Source: Streptococcus sp. oral taxon 061 (GTDB lineage Bacteria; Bacillota; Bacilli; Lactobacillales; Streptococcaceae). Taken from it: a stretch of DNA of 64,000 nt. Each line of letters begins with the position of its first letter. The stretch's first letter is position 1. The position numbers and the translations under genes are program-made. The notes below the pieces were generated by a model. It did no database searches, had not been told where the DNA came from, and saw only the letters and a program-made list of their open reading frames with translations. Of this stretch, positions 9,805 through 19,393 are shown one piece after another. The stretch is from positions 1,508,001-1,572,000 of the forward strand of contig NZ_CP058258.1 in NCBI RefSeq assembly GCF_013394695.1, written 5' to 3'.

Positions 9805-11784
9805 TTATTTCACGTGGCTCGCTAATTCTTTTTGAGCTTTCTCGTTTGATTCAGCTTTTTCTTTGAGCCATTTTTCACGAGCTTCTTTGTACTCTTTAGC
9901 AGTTACAGTGTTCGCTTGCAATTTAAGATATTTGAAGTAAACATCTGAACCTTTATCACCAGATTGAGTATAAGATGCTGAGAATGGTACTACGCGAGAA
10001 ATGATTGGTGCTGCTCCTGAAGAAGACATAGCTGGAAGGAAGAGTGAGCTATCTGTCAACCAAGCTTGAGCTGCTGCATATTTCTCATAACGTTTATTAA
10101 GATCGGTTGTTTCACTAGCTGCATCATCAACTAATTTGTCATAATCATTCAAACCAACTTGAGCAACCGCTGGGTTTGATGGATTATCATAGCCCATGTA
10201 GGACTTAGTTGTTTCACTGTTAGTTGTTTTCAAGATATCAAGGTATGTTGATGGATCATCATAGTCTGGATTCCATCCAACAGCACCTGAAAGGTCCCAA
10301 TCTTCTGCTGCCGCACTAGCTGCGTAGTATGTGGCATTTTGTAATTCATCTGTAGTGATTTGTTGAATATCGATAACTACATTATCTGTACCCAAAGCCG
10401 TCTCAACAGATTGTTTAAATGATTGGATACGAGCGATATAGTTTTTAGATGTTTGGTCAACTGGAATATCCAAGTGGATTGGGAATTTTACACCATCTGC
10501 TTCAAGGACTTTTTTAGCTTTAGCTAGTTCTGCTTTAGCCTTATCAGCATTGTAAAGACCATCTTGAGCATCCGCAAAGTTTACGTCTTTCCATTCATCA
10601 CCATAAGAAACAACTTTCTCAGTAACCAAGTCACCAAATGTCTTATCTCCAGCAGAAACAAAGTCAGGTTTGACAAAGAGGTTACGAACAGCAAGGGCGG
10701 CTCCATCCTTACCATTTAGCTGAGCTGAATAAGCAGTACGGTCAAAAGCAAAGTTCAAAGCTTGACGGAAGTCTTTGTTAAGAAGAGCTTTCTTAGTAGA
10801 AGTCTTTTCCTCGTCAGTTGTTTTTGATGTATATTTATAACTTTGACGGTCAATGTTAACACCTAAACCAGCAATACCAGCTCCCTGTGGGGTATAGTAG
10901 ATATTATCTTTATATGTTTCTGCTACTTTAGAATAGTTTGAGCTAGTAGGGAAGAGACGTGCATAACTATATGCACCATTTGTAAAGTTACGCTCAAGTG
11001 ACTCTTGGTCTGAACCATCATAGTAAGAAAGTGTTACAGTATCGATGTGAACATTGTCTTTATCCCAATACTGATCATTCTTTGCAAATTCGATAGAAGA
11101 CTTAGCTGTCAATCCCTTAAGCAAGAATGGACCATTGTAAAGCAATGATGTTGGATCTGTCGCTTTACCAAAGTCTTTACCTTTTGATTTTTCAAACTCT
11201 GCATTCAAAGGCCAGAAGATTCCATAAGATAATTTAGAGTTCCAGTATGGTTCAGGTTTGTTCAATGTATATTGAAGAGTGTAATCATCAACAGCTTTAA
11301 TACCTACTGCAGAAAAGTCTGTATTGTTCCCTGATATATAGTCAGCCAATCCTTTAACAGAATTTTGTGCTAGGTAAAGAGCGGCTGATTTATTGTCAGC
11401 TGCGTGTTTTAAACCTGTAACAAAGTCATTTGCAGTTACTTCTGCATATTCTTCACCATCAGATGTGAACCATTTTACACCTTTACGAATCTTGTATGTA
11501 TATGTCAATCCATCTTGAGATACTGACCAGTCTTCAGCGACTGCAGGAGTTAGATTTCCATATTGGTCATTTGTAAAGAGACCATCGATACCATTTGAAG
11601 TAGCAACTTTTGTACTTTGTTTACCAGAAATTAGGTAGTCCAATGTTTCTGGGTCAGCAGTATAAGTATAGCCATAAGCCTTTGGTGCTTCAGCATTTGA
11701 TGATTTTGAAGAACCGCAAGCTGCAAGAACACCTGTAGCAAGTAGCGCAACACCCGCTACCGCAAGAATCCGACTTTTTTTCAT
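9805..11784 (-). CDS. amiA: Oligopeptide-binding lipoprotein AmiA
   Basis: The substrate-binding lipoprotein of the Ami importer. The signal peptide ends in the lipobox LAAC with the lipidated Cys at residue 23, and the rest is a family 5 extracellular solute-binding domain (ADPETLDYLISGKQST near the start; WNPDYDDPSTYLD in the second lobe). It binds peptides several residues long and delivers them to AmiC/AmiD; in streptococci the system also imports signalling peptides. At 659 residues it has the usual length. GAGGAG precedes the ATG, and a consensus promoter lies about 40 bases upstream. Paralogues AliA/AliB exist in the genus, but the operon position identifies this one as AmiA. Confidence 0.95.
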   Translation of the reverse strand: MKKSRILAVAGVALLATGVLAACGSSKSSNAEAPKAYGYTYTADPETLDYLISGKQSTKVATSNGIDGLFTNDQYGNLTPAVAEDWSVSQDGLTYTYKIRKGVKWFTSDGEEYAEVTANDFVTGLKHAADNKSAALYLAQNSVKGLADYISGNNTDFSAVGIKAVDDYTLQYTLNKPEPYWNSKLSYGIFWPLNAEFEKSKGKDFGKATDPTSLLYNGPFLLKGLTAKSSIEFAKNDQYWDKDNVHIDTVTLSYYDGSDQESLERNFTNGAYSYARLFPTSSNYSKVAETYKDNIYYTPQGAGIAGLGVNIDRQSYKYTSKTTDEEKTSTKKALLNKDFRQALNFAFDRTAYSAQLNGKDGAALAVRNLFVKPDFVSAGDKTFGDLVTEKVVSYGDEWKDVNFADAQDGLYNADKAKAELAKAKKVLEADGVKFPIHLDIPVDQTSKNYIARIQSFKQSVETALGTDNVVIDIQQITTDELQNATYYAASAAAEDWDLSGAVGWNPDYDDPSTYLDILKTTNSETTKSYMGYDNPSNPAVAQVGLNDYDKLVDDAASETTDLNKRYEKYAAAQAWLTDSSLFLPAMSSSGAAPIISRVVPFSASYTQSGDKGSDVYFKYLKLQANTVTAKEYKEAREKWLKEKAESNEKAQKELASHVK

Positions 11785-11822
11785 ATTTTTAAACTCCTCG
11801 TTTTAAATTGTGGATATTGAAG

Positions 11823-11851
11823 ATTATACCACAGTTTTTTTAAAAAGTAAA
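11823..11851 (-). promoter_or_regulatory. Promoter of the ami operon
   Basis: TTTACT (-35, 11846-11851) and TATAAT (-10, 11823-11828) are 17 bases apart, and GTGG precedes the -10. It fires leftward into amiA. Confidence 0.8.
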
Positions 11852-11922
11852 CGAATTTTCAGAATATTTTGTCGCATGTTTTTTTAAACATTTGAATCTT
11901 ATGTTTTCAGAAAAGAAAACTA

Positions 11923-11951
11923 TTGACGAGAAACAATTTTCAAGGTATAAT
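11923..11951 (+). promoter_or_regulatory. Promoter of tRNA-Cys
   Basis: TTGACG and TATAAT with a 17-base spacer sit 12 bases before the tRNA. The promoter is divergent from the ami promoter. Confidence 0.85.
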
Positions 11952-11963
11952 AATAAAAGTTAA

Positions 11964-12034
11964 GGCGGTATAGCCAAGTGGTAAGGCACGGCTCTGCAAA
12001 AGCTTGATCGTCGGTTCAAATCCGTCTACCGCCT
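11964..12034 (+). tRNA. tRNA-Cys (GCA anticodon)
   Basis: A 71-base cloverleaf: acceptor arms GGCGGTA and TACCGCC with discriminator T, D-loop GCCAAGTGGTAAGGC, anticodon loop CTGCAAA with anticodon GCA at 11996-11998, and T-loop GGTTCAAATCC. The CCA end is not encoded. It has its own promoter and terminator and so is a single-gene transcript. Confidence 0.97.
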
Positions 12035-12045
12035 CTATATAAACG

Positions 12046-12076
12046 AAGACTCCTAACGGAGTCTTTTCTTTTTTGC
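12046..12076 (+). terminator. Terminator of tRNA-Cys
   Basis: AAGACTCC and GGAGTCTT pair around the TAAC loop, followed by TTCTTTTTT. Confidence 0.9.
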
Positions 12077-12081
12077 ACTTA

Positions 12082-12116
12082 AAAAGCTTTATCAGTATTC
12101 TCTGATAAAGCTTTTG
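12082..12116 (-). terminator. Terminator of the CBS/CorC gene
   Basis: A perfect stem of AAAGCTTTATCAG with CTGATAAAGCTTT lies just beyond the stop, with a T-run on the minus strand. Confidence 0.85.
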
Positions 12117-12118
12117 TT

Positions 12119-13450
12119 TTATTCAGTTTCTTCTTCTGATTCAAGTTCTTGAATTTGAACCTTAAGCTTGGTGACACGACCATTTTTTACCTTGTCATTT
12201 GTCAAGGTGATATGCTTGTTGCCACTATCTAACTCATAACTGAGTTTTTCTGATGTTGGAATAGTTCCCACACCAGTCAAATAATAACCAGCAATGGTAT
12301 CTACATCGTCACTTTCAAGCTCGACATCAAAATAATCATTGAAATCGTTCAAATTCATTGTCCCTTGGACAATATGAGTGCCCTCGCCGATAGTATGAAC
12401 ATAGACTTCAGCACGGTCAGTCTCATCATCAATCTCACCAACAATCTCTTCAAGGAGGTCCTCGAGTGTTACCAAACCAGCCATTCCTCCGTATTCATCA
12501 AGAAGAATAGCCATCTGTCTTTGTGAATTTCTCAGTTCTTTTAACAAATCATCAACAAAAATAGTTTCAGGTACAAAGAGAGGTTCCTGTAATATCTTTT
12601 TCAATACAATATTATCAAAACCATCGGTAAAACCCGCTTTTAGCAGACTCTTGGTGTGAATCAAACCAATCACGTTGTCCTTGTCATCATCATAGACAGG
12701 AATTCGAGAAAAGTTTTGTTTTAAAATACTTTCGATAATGGTCTGAGTGTCATCTTGGATATCTACCATGAAGGCATCTGTTCGAGGAACCATGACTTCA
12801 CGTGCCATGAGCTCATCTAGTGAGAAAATTCCTTGCAACATTTCGATTTCATCCGCATCCAAAGTTTCTTCACTATTGGTAAGCATATACTCAATCTCAT
12901 CCCGAGTCATTTTTTCATCTGCATCGTCAAATGTCATTGGTGTCAAACGACTCAAGAGATTGGTTGATGCTGATAGCATCCAAACAAAGGGACTCACAAT
13001 CTTACCGAGAGCAATAATAAATGGCACTGTTCGGATTGCCAAGGCATCTTTTAGATTTAGAGCAATGCGTTTAGGATAAAGTTCACCAAAAACGATTGAA
13101 ATATAGGTCAAAAAAGCAAGTGACAGGAAGCTTGCGATTGCATGCGCAGTTTCGCTATTCCCCATCCATGAGGCTATCAATTGTCCAAGAGAGTCTGCAA
13201 GTTTAGCCCCTGACAAGATTGTAATTAAAGTAATCCCAACTTGAATGGTTGATAAAAAGTGATTTGGGTTTTCAAGTACCTTTAGCAAACGGATATAACG
13301 TTTATCACCTTCTTCAGCCTTTTGTTCAACACGTGAACGACTAAGGGAAACCATAGCCATCTCTGTCGCAGAGAAAAAAGCATTTAAAAAGGTCAAAACA
13401 ACTAATAATACAAACTGCAGTAACAAATCCTGACTGCTCGGGTCTTCCAT
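12119..13450 (-). CDS. CNNM/CorC-type membrane protein with CBS pair ("hemolysin" family)
   Basis: The 443 residues follow the order DUF21 transmembrane domain (about 1-190, with four hydrophobic spans), two CBS domains (about 205-330; REVMVPRTDAF marks the first and LLDEYGGMAGLVTLEDLLEEIVG the end of the second) and a C-terminal CorC/HlyC domain with an acidic tail. Family members are linked to divalent cation, usually Mg2+, export or homeostasis, with the CBS pair sensing nucleotides. The old hemolysin label comes from TlyC and is not evidence for haemolysis. It appears to be transcribed alone. Confidence 0.85.
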   Translation of the reverse strand: MEDPSSQDLLLQFVLLVVLTFLNAFFSATEMAMVSLSRSRVEQKAEEGDKRYIRLLKVLENPNHFLSTIQVGITLITILSGAKLADSLGQLIASWMGNSETAHAIASFLSLAFLTYISIVFGELYPKRIALNLKDALAIRTVPFIIALGKIVSPFVWMLSASTNLLSRLTPMTFDDADEKMTRDEIEYMLTNSEETLDADEIEMLQGIFSLDELMAREVMVPRTDAFMVDIQDDTQTIIESILKQNFSRIPVYDDDKDNVIGLIHTKSLLKAGFTDGFDNIVLKKILQEPLFVPETIFVDDLLKELRNSQRQMAILLDEYGGMAGLVTLEDLLEEIVGEIDDETDRAEVYVHTIGEGTHIVQGTMNLNDFNDYFDVELESDDVDTIAGYYLTGVGTIPTSEKLSYELDSGNKHITLTNDKVKNGRVTKLKVQIQELESEEETE

Positions 13451-13532
13451 TTTCCTTCTCCTAAAAAGTATAATTGAGACTATTATACCATATTTTTCAA
13501 TTTCTACACATTAATTTTCGATTTCTATAGTA

Positions 13533-13559
13533 AATCCCCTATCAAAACGATAAGGGATT
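13533..13559 (-). terminator. Terminator after endA
   Basis: AATCCCTTATC and GATAGGGGATT form a stem (one G-T pair) around TTTT just past the endA stop on the minus strand, followed by a short T-containing tract. Confidence 0.65.
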
Positions 13560-13568
13560 ATCTATTTA

Positions 13569-14396
13569 TTAGTCTTTTGTAACCGTAACTTCCCCTGTTC
13601 GGTAATCTAACCGAATTCCCTTTTGAACATTAGGAATTACTACATTAAACTCCAATTCTCCGTCAGAGGATTTTGCTTCAATTTGAGAGGCAGAAGGTAC
13701 TAGGTCCTCTTCTGTCGCATACAGTAGCGTAACGCGGTAACGCACTCGTTTATTCTTATCTAGCGCTTTTCGAACTAAACCTTCATAATAGTTTTGTCCT
13801 GTTGAATCTTCTGCGCGAGCTTGGTTGGCCCAGGCTGTTTGTACAGCGATGTTTTTAGGATTACTAGTAGATGCATCAAAGCCATCTAGACCACCAATCA
13901 AGGCATAGCCTAATAAATGTCCTCTATCTACAGCGTGATTATAACTTCCTTTTAGGTTCTTGACCTGATGCCAGCCTGCTGGAGTCCAAGAGGTCGAACC
14001 ATTACCCGTCTCTTCGCGATCCTTATACTGTCGAGTTGCTTTTGACATGAGAGCATTGGCTACGGTAGGAACGGTCTCACCACCTACAGTTTTAGTTTTA
14101 TTATCAGCATAGGGTTTACTTGATACCTTAGCATCTAGATTGGTTTTGTTCCCATTTACAATAAAGGCACCTGCTCCATTCCACTCAAGGGATCCCTTTA
14201 TTTGTTTTTTGACCGAATCAGTCAATACACTCTCAGCCAATTCTTGACTAGGAGTATCAGGTGACTCTGACTTTTGCTGTACCTGTGTTTGTGGTGTATT
14301 ATTGGAAGCCTGCATTTCTCTTATGTAGTAACTTCCTGCCGACAAAAGTAGAAAAATCAGGAGACCTATGAGGGCCTGTCTGGTTTTTTTATTCAT
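13569..14396 (-). CDS. endA: Membrane-bound DNA-entry nuclease EndA
   Basis: A DNA/RNA non-specific endonuclease of the beta-beta-alpha-metal type. One N-terminal helix (about residues 9-25) anchors it in the membrane with the catalytic domain outside. The signature DRGH (in [12 protein letters not shown]) supplies the catalytic His, and NQARAEDS downstream contributes the metal-binding Asn. In pneumococci EndA degrades one strand of incoming DNA during transformation and cuts neutrophil traps. The 275-residue length matches. It follows epuA and murA in one direction, the arrangement known from pneumococcus. Confidence 0.93.
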   Translation of the reverse strand: MNKKTRQALIGLLIFLLLSAGSYYIREMQASNNTPQTQVQQKSESPDTPSQELAESVLTDSVKKQIKGSLEWNGAGAFIVNGNKTNLDAKVSSKPYADNKTKTVGGETVPTVANALMSKATRQYKDREETGNGSTSWTPAGWHQVKNLKGSYNHAVDRGHLLGYALIGGLDGFDASTSNPKNIAVQTAWANQARAEDSTGQNYYEGLVRKALDKNKRVRYRVTLLYATEEDLVPSASQIEAKSSDGELEFNVVIPNVQKGIRLDYRTGEVTVTKD

Positions 14397-14442
14397 GTTT
14401 CCTCCTTATTTTTTATCCTTAGAAAAAGGCCGGTTCCCCAGC

Positions 14443-14631
14443 CTATTTCCCTGTAAATTTTGCAATCAGTTCATGCCATTTATCGGGTGTCAAAATTGCC
14501 CACGGATCTTGACCTTTTCCTACGATACCATAGCCAATCATCAAGCCAATTCCAAGCGCCAAAATCCCTAGAAGCAAAACAATAATGACCAATAGAAATC
14601 GACGTAGCACATAAGATACTTCTTTATTCAT
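14443..14631 (-). CDS. epuA: EpuA family small membrane protein
   Basis: A 62-residue protein upstream of endA with one long hydrophobic helix ([20 protein letters not shown]) and a polar C-terminus ([18 protein letters not shown]). It matches the EpuA family, annotated in databases as RNA polymerase subunit beta-like although the molecular role is unclear. ATG at 14631 is preferred because GGAAG lies nine bases upstream; an ATG two codons earlier would be too close to it. The start overlaps the end of murA by a few bases, so translation is probably coupled. Confidence 0.8.
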   Translation of the reverse strand: MNKEVSYVLRRFLLVIIVLLLGILALGIGLMIGYGIVGKGQDPWAILTPDKWHELIAKFTGK

Positions 14632-15910
14632 CTTCATCAGCTTCCACACTTACCCGTTCAATATTAGCCCCTAACTGAGCTAATTTTTCATGGAAACGAT
14701 AATAACCTCTATCCAAATGGACAAGTTTCCCAACAACAGTCTCACCTTCAGCTATTAAACCTGTCAGGATCAAGGCTGCACTGGCACGAAGGTCCGTAGA
14801 CAGCACTTCTGCCCCTTGGAGAGGTTGCCCGCCAACGATACGAGCAGTGTCACGGATGATCTCAGAATGCAAGCCCATGCGACGCATTTCTTCTAGATGT
14901 TGGAAGCGATTCTCAAAGACTGTCTCAATCATAGTCGATTCTCCTTGAGCAACCGTCATAAGAGCAGTAAACTGCGCCTGCATGTCCGTAGGAAACCCTG
15001 GATGTGGTAAGGTCTTGACATGAACTGCTTTTAGTTTGTCTCGTTGAGAACGGATGCGGATTCCTTCATCTTCGTCGATGACTTCAACACCCATTTCTTG
15101 TAATTTCGCCAACAAGGGACGGTTGTGTTCCCAGATAGCATCTTGAATCAGGACATCTCCACCTGTCATTGCAGCAGCAACCATGAATGTCCCTGCTTCG
15201 ATGCGGTCTTGAACAACGTTATGGGTTGCACCATGCAAGTTTTCAACACCAGTGATGGTAATGCTCTCTGTTCCCGCACCTTTGACTTTAGCTCCCATTT
15301 TATTCAAGAAGACAGCCAAGTCTACAATTTCAGGTTCACGCGCAGCATTTTCGATAACAGTTACGCCATCAGCTAGCGTTGCAGCCATCATCAAGTTTTG
15401 GGTTGCCCCAACACTAGGAAAGTCCATATAGATATGGGCTCCATGCAAGCGTTCTGCCTTAGCTTCGATATAACCAGCTGTTTGGGTAATCTTAGCCCCC
15501 ATTGCTTCCAAACCTTTAAGGTGAAGGTCAATCGGACGACTACCAATCGTACAGCCACCTGGCATGGAAACTTTAGCATGACCAACTCTAGCTAGAATTG
15601 GACCCAAGACTACAATAGACGCACGCATCTTGCTAACATACTTATAAGGTGCTTCTTCTGTGATATCATCTGTCGCATCAACTTCAACAATATGTGCTTC
15701 TTGATCAAAGTCCACTTTCGCATTTAATCCACGAACCACTTGATTCATGGTAAAGACATCTGATAAGATCGGAACATTTTTTAAAACTGTTTTTCCTTCA
15801 CTTGCTAAAATAGTCGCCGCAAGTAGTGGTAAAACTGCATTTTTCGCACCTTCAATCGTAACACTTCCAACTAGGCGATTATCTCCACCTTGAACTACAA
15901 TTTTTTCCAT
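14624..15910 (-). CDS. murA: UDP-N-acetylglucosamine 1-carboxyvinyltransferase
   Basis: Transfers enolpyruvate from PEP to UDP-GlcNAc, the first committed step of peptidoglycan synthesis. The start [20 protein letters not shown], the catalytic loop [10 protein letters not shown] with its Cys (the fosfomycin target) and the [11 protein letters not shown] segment near the C-terminus are all typical; 428 residues is the normal length. Streptococci carry two MurA paralogues, and the endA-epuA linkage matches one of the pneumococcal copies. An acyltransferase gene ends 16 bases... upstream of its start region, on the same strand. Confidence 0.93.
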   Translation of the reverse strand: MEKIVVQGGDNRLVGSVTIEGAKNAVLPLLAATILASEGKTVLKNVPILSDVFTMNQVVRGLNAKVDFDQEAHIVEVDATDDITEEAPYKYVSKMRASIVVLGPILARVGHAKVSMPGGCTIGSRPIDLHLKGLEAMGAKITQTAGYIEAKAERLHGAHIYMDFPSVGATQNLMMAATLADGVTVIENAAREPEIVDLAVFLNKMGAKVKGAGTESITITGVENLHGATHNVVQDRIEAGTFMVAAAMTGGDVLIQDAIWEHNRPLLAKLQEMGVEVIDEDEGIRIRSQRDKLKAVHVKTLPHPGFPTDMQAQFTALMTVAQGESTMIETVFENRFQHLEEMRRMGLHSEIIRDTARIVGGQPLQGAEVLSTDLRASAALILTGLIAEGETVVGKLVHLDRGYYRFHEKLAQLGANIERVSVEADEDE

Positions 15911-15925
15911 GGATATTTTCCTTTA

Positions 15926-16966
15926 CTATTGATTTTGTATTAGACTTACTTTTTGAATAATCCTTTTATCTATTTTATTAACAATCCACGCCAAAATCAG
16001 ACTAATTATCAACACAAATAATGTGAATAGTACATCGTTTACTCTAGATGACACAAATATTTTTGCTAACATAGAAATTACTAATCCATGTATCATATAT
16101 AATTCAAACGATATACGACCAATTAAATTTAAATAGACATTTGAAAAATTTATTTTTTTCAAAAAAACTATAATAAAATAGATTGTAAAAATAATATTAT
16201 CTAAATTAGCAGCTAGTGCATAACTATAGCTATCTTCTATGTGTAAATACTTAAGTAAAATATCGTATCTATGTGAAACAAAGAGTAACACAGTGACTAA
16301 AACAATTACGATAAAGTAATATTTTTCTAAAAATCTATCAATTTTATTTTGATTTTTAGCCCATATTAGGCCAATAGCGAAGGCAAGAACGCTATTATAC
16401 CACCAAAAATTATAACCTAACTTTATAGCCAAGCAGATGTAACAGATTATAAATATTGTATTGAAAACAATAGACAAGAACTTATTTTGAAAAAACTTAA
16501 ACGATAAATAAAAAAATATATACATTAAAATTATAATGTCTACGAACCAACCATTATAGATAATAGTACTTCCTTGTTTAAATAAATTAATAAAGAAATT
16601 TAAATCAATTAATTGACCATTTACGAATCTATAAAACATATAAATCAAAGATATAATAAAAAATGGAACTATAATTTTGGAAAGTCTTTTTACTAAAAAA
16701 TTATCCAGATAGTTTTCTCTGCTTTCATTTTGAACATACAACCCGTATGCAGATAAAAAGAAAAATATAGAAACGATATAGGTCCCCATATACGAAAAAT
16801 TAGAAAACTCCTCACCAGTTTTAACCAATGGTGATATATGATGAAATATTATTCCTAAAGCTAAAAAACCTCTAAGACCTGATGTGGACTTAACATTGAG
16901 ATACTCCTTGTTTTGAGGCAACAAATAAAGTAATAGCGTTATCAACAATAAGATTACAATATCCAT
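15926..16966 (-). CDS. Acyltransferase 3 (OafA-like) membrane protein, probably acquired
   Basis: The 346-residue product is almost all transmembrane, with ten or so helices. Near the N-terminus it has the motif RGFLALGIIFHHISPL, where the paired His of acyltransferase-3 proteins is expected. Such enzymes O-acetylate cell-surface sugars such as capsule, teichoic acid or peptidoglycan; the target here is unknown. The gene is much richer in A and T than its neighbours, and it lies between murA and the DUF1146/sepM genes, a position where I would not expect it in pneumococcus. Both points suggest horizontal acquisition. It may be co-transcribed with murA. Confidence 0.8.
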   Translation of the reverse strand: MDIVILLLITLLLYLLPQNKEYLNVKSTSGLRGFLALGIIFHHISPLVKTGEEFSNFSYMGTYIVSIFFFLSAYGLYVQNESRENYLDNFLVKRLSKIIVPFFIISLIYMFYRFVNGQLIDLNFFINLFKQGSTIIYNGWFVDIIILMYIFFYLSFKFFQNKFLSIVFNTIFIICYICLAIKLGYNFWWYNSVLAFAIGLIWAKNQNKIDRFLEKYYFIVIVLVTVLLFVSHRYDILLKYLHIEDSYSYALAANLDNIIFTIYFIIVFLKKINFSNVYLNLIGRISFELYMIHGLVISMLAKIFVSSRVNDVLFTLFVLIISLILAWIVNKIDKRIIQKVSLIQNQ

Positions 16967-17006
16967 TAAATCTCTTTCTCCAAATATCTTTATTAATTCT
17001 TAAAAA

Positions 17007-17237
17007 TTATAATAATCCTCGTACTGCTTCTTGCCATAATTGATAGAGATTTAGGAAAAAAGAACTAATCAGATACCCTAAACCGATACTACACAATACT
17101 ACTAAAAGTCGTACCTTCCTCGCATTGTCCTTAGTTACCTTTAAAATTTGATCCCATTTGACCAAATCTTTCAACAGTTGAAAAACTAGGTAGACAAAAA
17201 ACATATGACTACTGAGGGTAAAAAACAATTGAATCAT
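17007..17237 (-). CDS. DUF1146 family small membrane protein
   Basis: A 76-residue protein with two membrane helices (about residues 3-20 and 45-65) joined by a basic loop (KWDQILKVTKDNARKVR). It matches DUF1146/YwzB proteins, which in many Firmicutes lie beside murA or the ATP synthase genes. Function unknown. The AT-rich acyltransferase gene downstream probably separated it from murA. Confidence 0.75.
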   Translation of the reverse strand: MIQLFFTLSSHMFFVYLVFQLLKDLVKWDQILKVTKDNARKVRLLVVLCSIGLGYLISSFFLNLYQLWQEAVRGLL

Positions 17238-17294
17238 CTGCCTATTATACCATCTTCTCTTTTTCTACGCTAGTCTATGGACTTGCACTATATT

Positions 17295-18332
17295 TTATGG
17301 GTTGTTTTTCAAGTAATCAATTGCATCCTGAAGTGTTTTTACAGGAACAATCTTCATGTCTGTTTTAATCATTTCAGCAGCTTCTACAGCCGTGTCATAA
17401 TTACTTTTAGCATTAGGATTGGCCTTTTTAGCTTCTTCAGTTACTGGATTGTTTGGAGCAAAGAATACAGTAGCTCCTTTTTTTGCAGCAGCAACAACTT
17501 TTTTGTCAATTCCACCAATATCACCAACATTTCCATCTCTGTCGATACTTCCTGTACCAGCAATGATTCGTCCATTTCGAAGAGTAGGGTCTGCAATTTG
17601 CGTATAGATGGATAAACTAAACATCATTCCAGCACTCGGACCACCAATGCCAGCAGTTGAAAACTTGATTGGCACATAACTTGACACTTCTGTGCGGTCA
17701 ATCAAACCGATTCCAATACCGTTTTTCCCATTTTCCAGAGTAATGATTTTTCCTTCAGCAGTCTTGACTTTTCCGTCTTCCTGGTAGGTAACCTTAACCT
17801 TGTCTCCAAGAGTTTGAGAGTTGACGTAGTCGACCATCTCCTTGGAGCTTTCAAAAGTCTTATCGTTTACAGCCGTCACGGTGTCAGCGATATTGAGAAT
17901 CCCCTTGAAAGTCGAGTTATCCGTCACAGTCAAAACATAGACCCCCAGATATTTGAGCTCTATTTCCTTACCAGCAGATTTCAGACCTTGATATTTGGCC
18001 ATGTTTTGCGAAGTTTCCATGTAAAACTGGTTGATTCGCATAAATTCTGCATCTGAAGAACCACCTGTCATCTCTTTAGCACTTCGAATATCCGTAAAAG
18101 GCGTCAGCCAAGCATAAACCAAGTCCACCAGTCTAGCATGTTTAACCCCAACTGTCACAAATTGATAGGAACCTTCCTCTTGGTCAGCTTGATTATTGAC
18201 TTGTAAGACTTTTCGAATATCTTCTGAAGTCCCTGGAACCTCAATGTAATAAGGCAGGGGTACCGTAAAAGCTATAAAAGTAATAACAAGCCCAATGATT
18301 AAATATATGGGCCATCTAGTTTTTTTCTTCAT
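17295..18332 (-). CDS. sepM: PDZ/Lon-type membrane serine protease SepM
   Basis: An N-terminal helix (about residues 8-28) anchors the protein outside the membrane. It is followed by a PDZ domain (about 120-200) and an S16 Lon-like protease domain. The catalytic Ser lies in GGPSAGMMF and the Lys in [15 protein letters not shown]. In S. mutans the orthologue trims competence-stimulating peptide to its active form; here the same chemistry is expected but the substrate is inferred. The last codons of coaD overlap its start by 17 bases, forming the rsmD-coaD-sepM cluster. Confidence 0.9.
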   Translation of the reverse strand: MKKKTRWPIYLIIGLVITFIAFTVPLPYYIEVPGTSEDIRKVLQVNNQADQEEGSYQFVTVGVKHARLVDLVYAWLTPFTDIRSAKEMTGGSSDAEFMRINQFYMETSQNMAKYQGLKSAGKEIELKYLGVYVLTVTDNSTFKGILNIADTVTAVNDKTFESSKEMVDYVNSQTLGDKVKVTYQEDGKVKTAEGKIITLENGKNGIGIGLIDRTEVSSYVPIKFSTAGIGGPSAGMMFSLSIYTQIADPTLRNGRIIAGTGSIDRDGNVGDIGGIDKKVVAAAKKGATVFFAPNNPVTEEAKKANPNAKSNYDTAVEAAEMIKTDMKIVPVKTLQDAIDYLKNNP

Positions 18333-18804
18333 GTTTTAACTCCTCTAAGACAGCATTTGGGACATACTCACTGATATCTTGACCAAATTTCAACAATTCT
18401 CTCACAGCTGAAGAACTAATATAGATATGTTCTGGGCGACTGTGGAGATAGACTGTCTCCATTTCTCCTGCTAATTGATGGTTGTAAAAATCAAAACTAG
18501 CTTCATACTGAAGATCAGTAGCATTACGCAAGCCACGCACCAAGACCTCTACACCTAGTTTTCTAGCAACATCAACCACTAACTCATCGTGAGAAGCTAT
18601 GACTTGAACATTTTCTAAATGTACCACTGCTTTTTCAACCGTCTCTAGTCGGCTTTCTATCGGTAAAAATCCATTTTTGTGTGGATTATAAAAAATTCCT
18701 ACATACAATTGATCAAAGAGCTTACTTGCACGCTCAATGAGATCCATATGCCCATTCGTCATTGGATCAAATGAACCTGTAAACAACCCAATCTTATCTG
18801 ACAT
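18316..18804 (-). CDS. coaD: Phosphopantetheine adenylyltransferase
   Basis: Makes dephospho-CoA from 4'-phosphopantetheine and ATP, the penultimate step of CoA synthesis. The nucleotidyltransferase motifs are clear: [13 protein letters not shown] (T/HxGH-type ATP site) at the N-terminus and [10 protein letters not shown] (ISSTxxR-type) towards the C-terminus. The 162-residue length is standard. Its start overlaps rsmD and its end overlaps sepM, so the three are very likely translated from one message. Confidence 0.96.
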   Translation of the reverse strand: MSDKIGLFTGSFDPMTNGHMDLIERASKLFDQLYVGIFYNPHKNGFLPIESRLETVEKAVVHLENVQVIASHDELVVDVARKLGVEVLVRGLRNATDLQYEASFDFYNHQLAGEMETVYLHSRPEHIYISSSAVRELLKFGQDISEYVPNAVLEELKHEEKN

Positions 18805-19333
18805 AAACCGTCACCTTACTAATCCCATATATTTTTTCCTTCCAGATGCCCAAACAGGCGATTTCTTCTGGAAGTTCTACTGATTTATCAGTCTCGCAGA
18901 CCACCATGACATCTTCTGAAAAAAGATTTCTCTCCGCCATTTTTTCAATATCCGACACGATTTGTTCTTTTGCATAGGGAGGGTCCAAGAAAATAAGATC
19001 AAAGACACCATCAATCTGTTCCAATGCACGGCTAGATTCCATTTTCAATAATTGAAACTTTGAGGTTTCCTTGGTCATCCGGATATTTTCTGCCACAATA
19101 TTCTGGGCCCGTCTATCCCTCTCGACCAGAACAGCACTTGACATTCCCCTTGAAACTGCTTCGATGGATAAACCGCCGCTACCCGCATAAAGATCTAGTA
19201 CACGTCCTCCTTCAAAGTAGGGACCAATCATATTGAAAATAGCTCCTCGGACCTTGTCTGATGTCGGCCTCGTTGTTTTGCCCTCCAACGTCTTTAAAGG
19301 ACGTCCTCCGTAGATTCCTGATACGATTTTCAT
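18794..19333 (-). CDS. rsmD: 16S rRNA (guanine-966-N2)-methyltransferase
   Basis: A 179-residue class I methyltransferase. It shows the SAM-binding motif [19 protein letters not shown] and the catalytic DPPY motif ([10 protein letters not shown]), characteristic of amino-methylating enzymes. The N-terminal [20 protein letters not shown] is typical of RsmD/YhhF. It heads the rsmD-coaD-sepM cluster. An extended -10 (TGGTATAAT) lies about 10 to 18 bases ahead of the ATG. Confidence 0.95.
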   Translation of the reverse strand: MKIVSGIYGGRPLKTLEGKTTRPTSDKVRGAIFNMIGPYFEGGRVLDLYAGSGGLSIEAVSRGMSSAVLVERDRRAQNIVAENIRMTKETSKFQLLKMESSRALEQIDGVFDLIFLDPPYAKEQIVSDIEKMAERNLFSEDVMVVCETDKSVELPEEIACLGIWKEKIYGISKVTVYVR

Positions 19334-19358
19334 AAGGTATATTATACCAAATTCTGAT

Positions 19359-19392
19359 AAAAAAAAGAAAATCGAACCTTGCGGCTCGATTG
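19359..19392 (-). terminator. Terminator of asnA
   Basis: AATCGAGCC and GGTTCGATT pair around GCAA on the minus strand, followed by TTCTTTTTTTT. Confidence 0.9.
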
Positions 19393-19393
19393 A

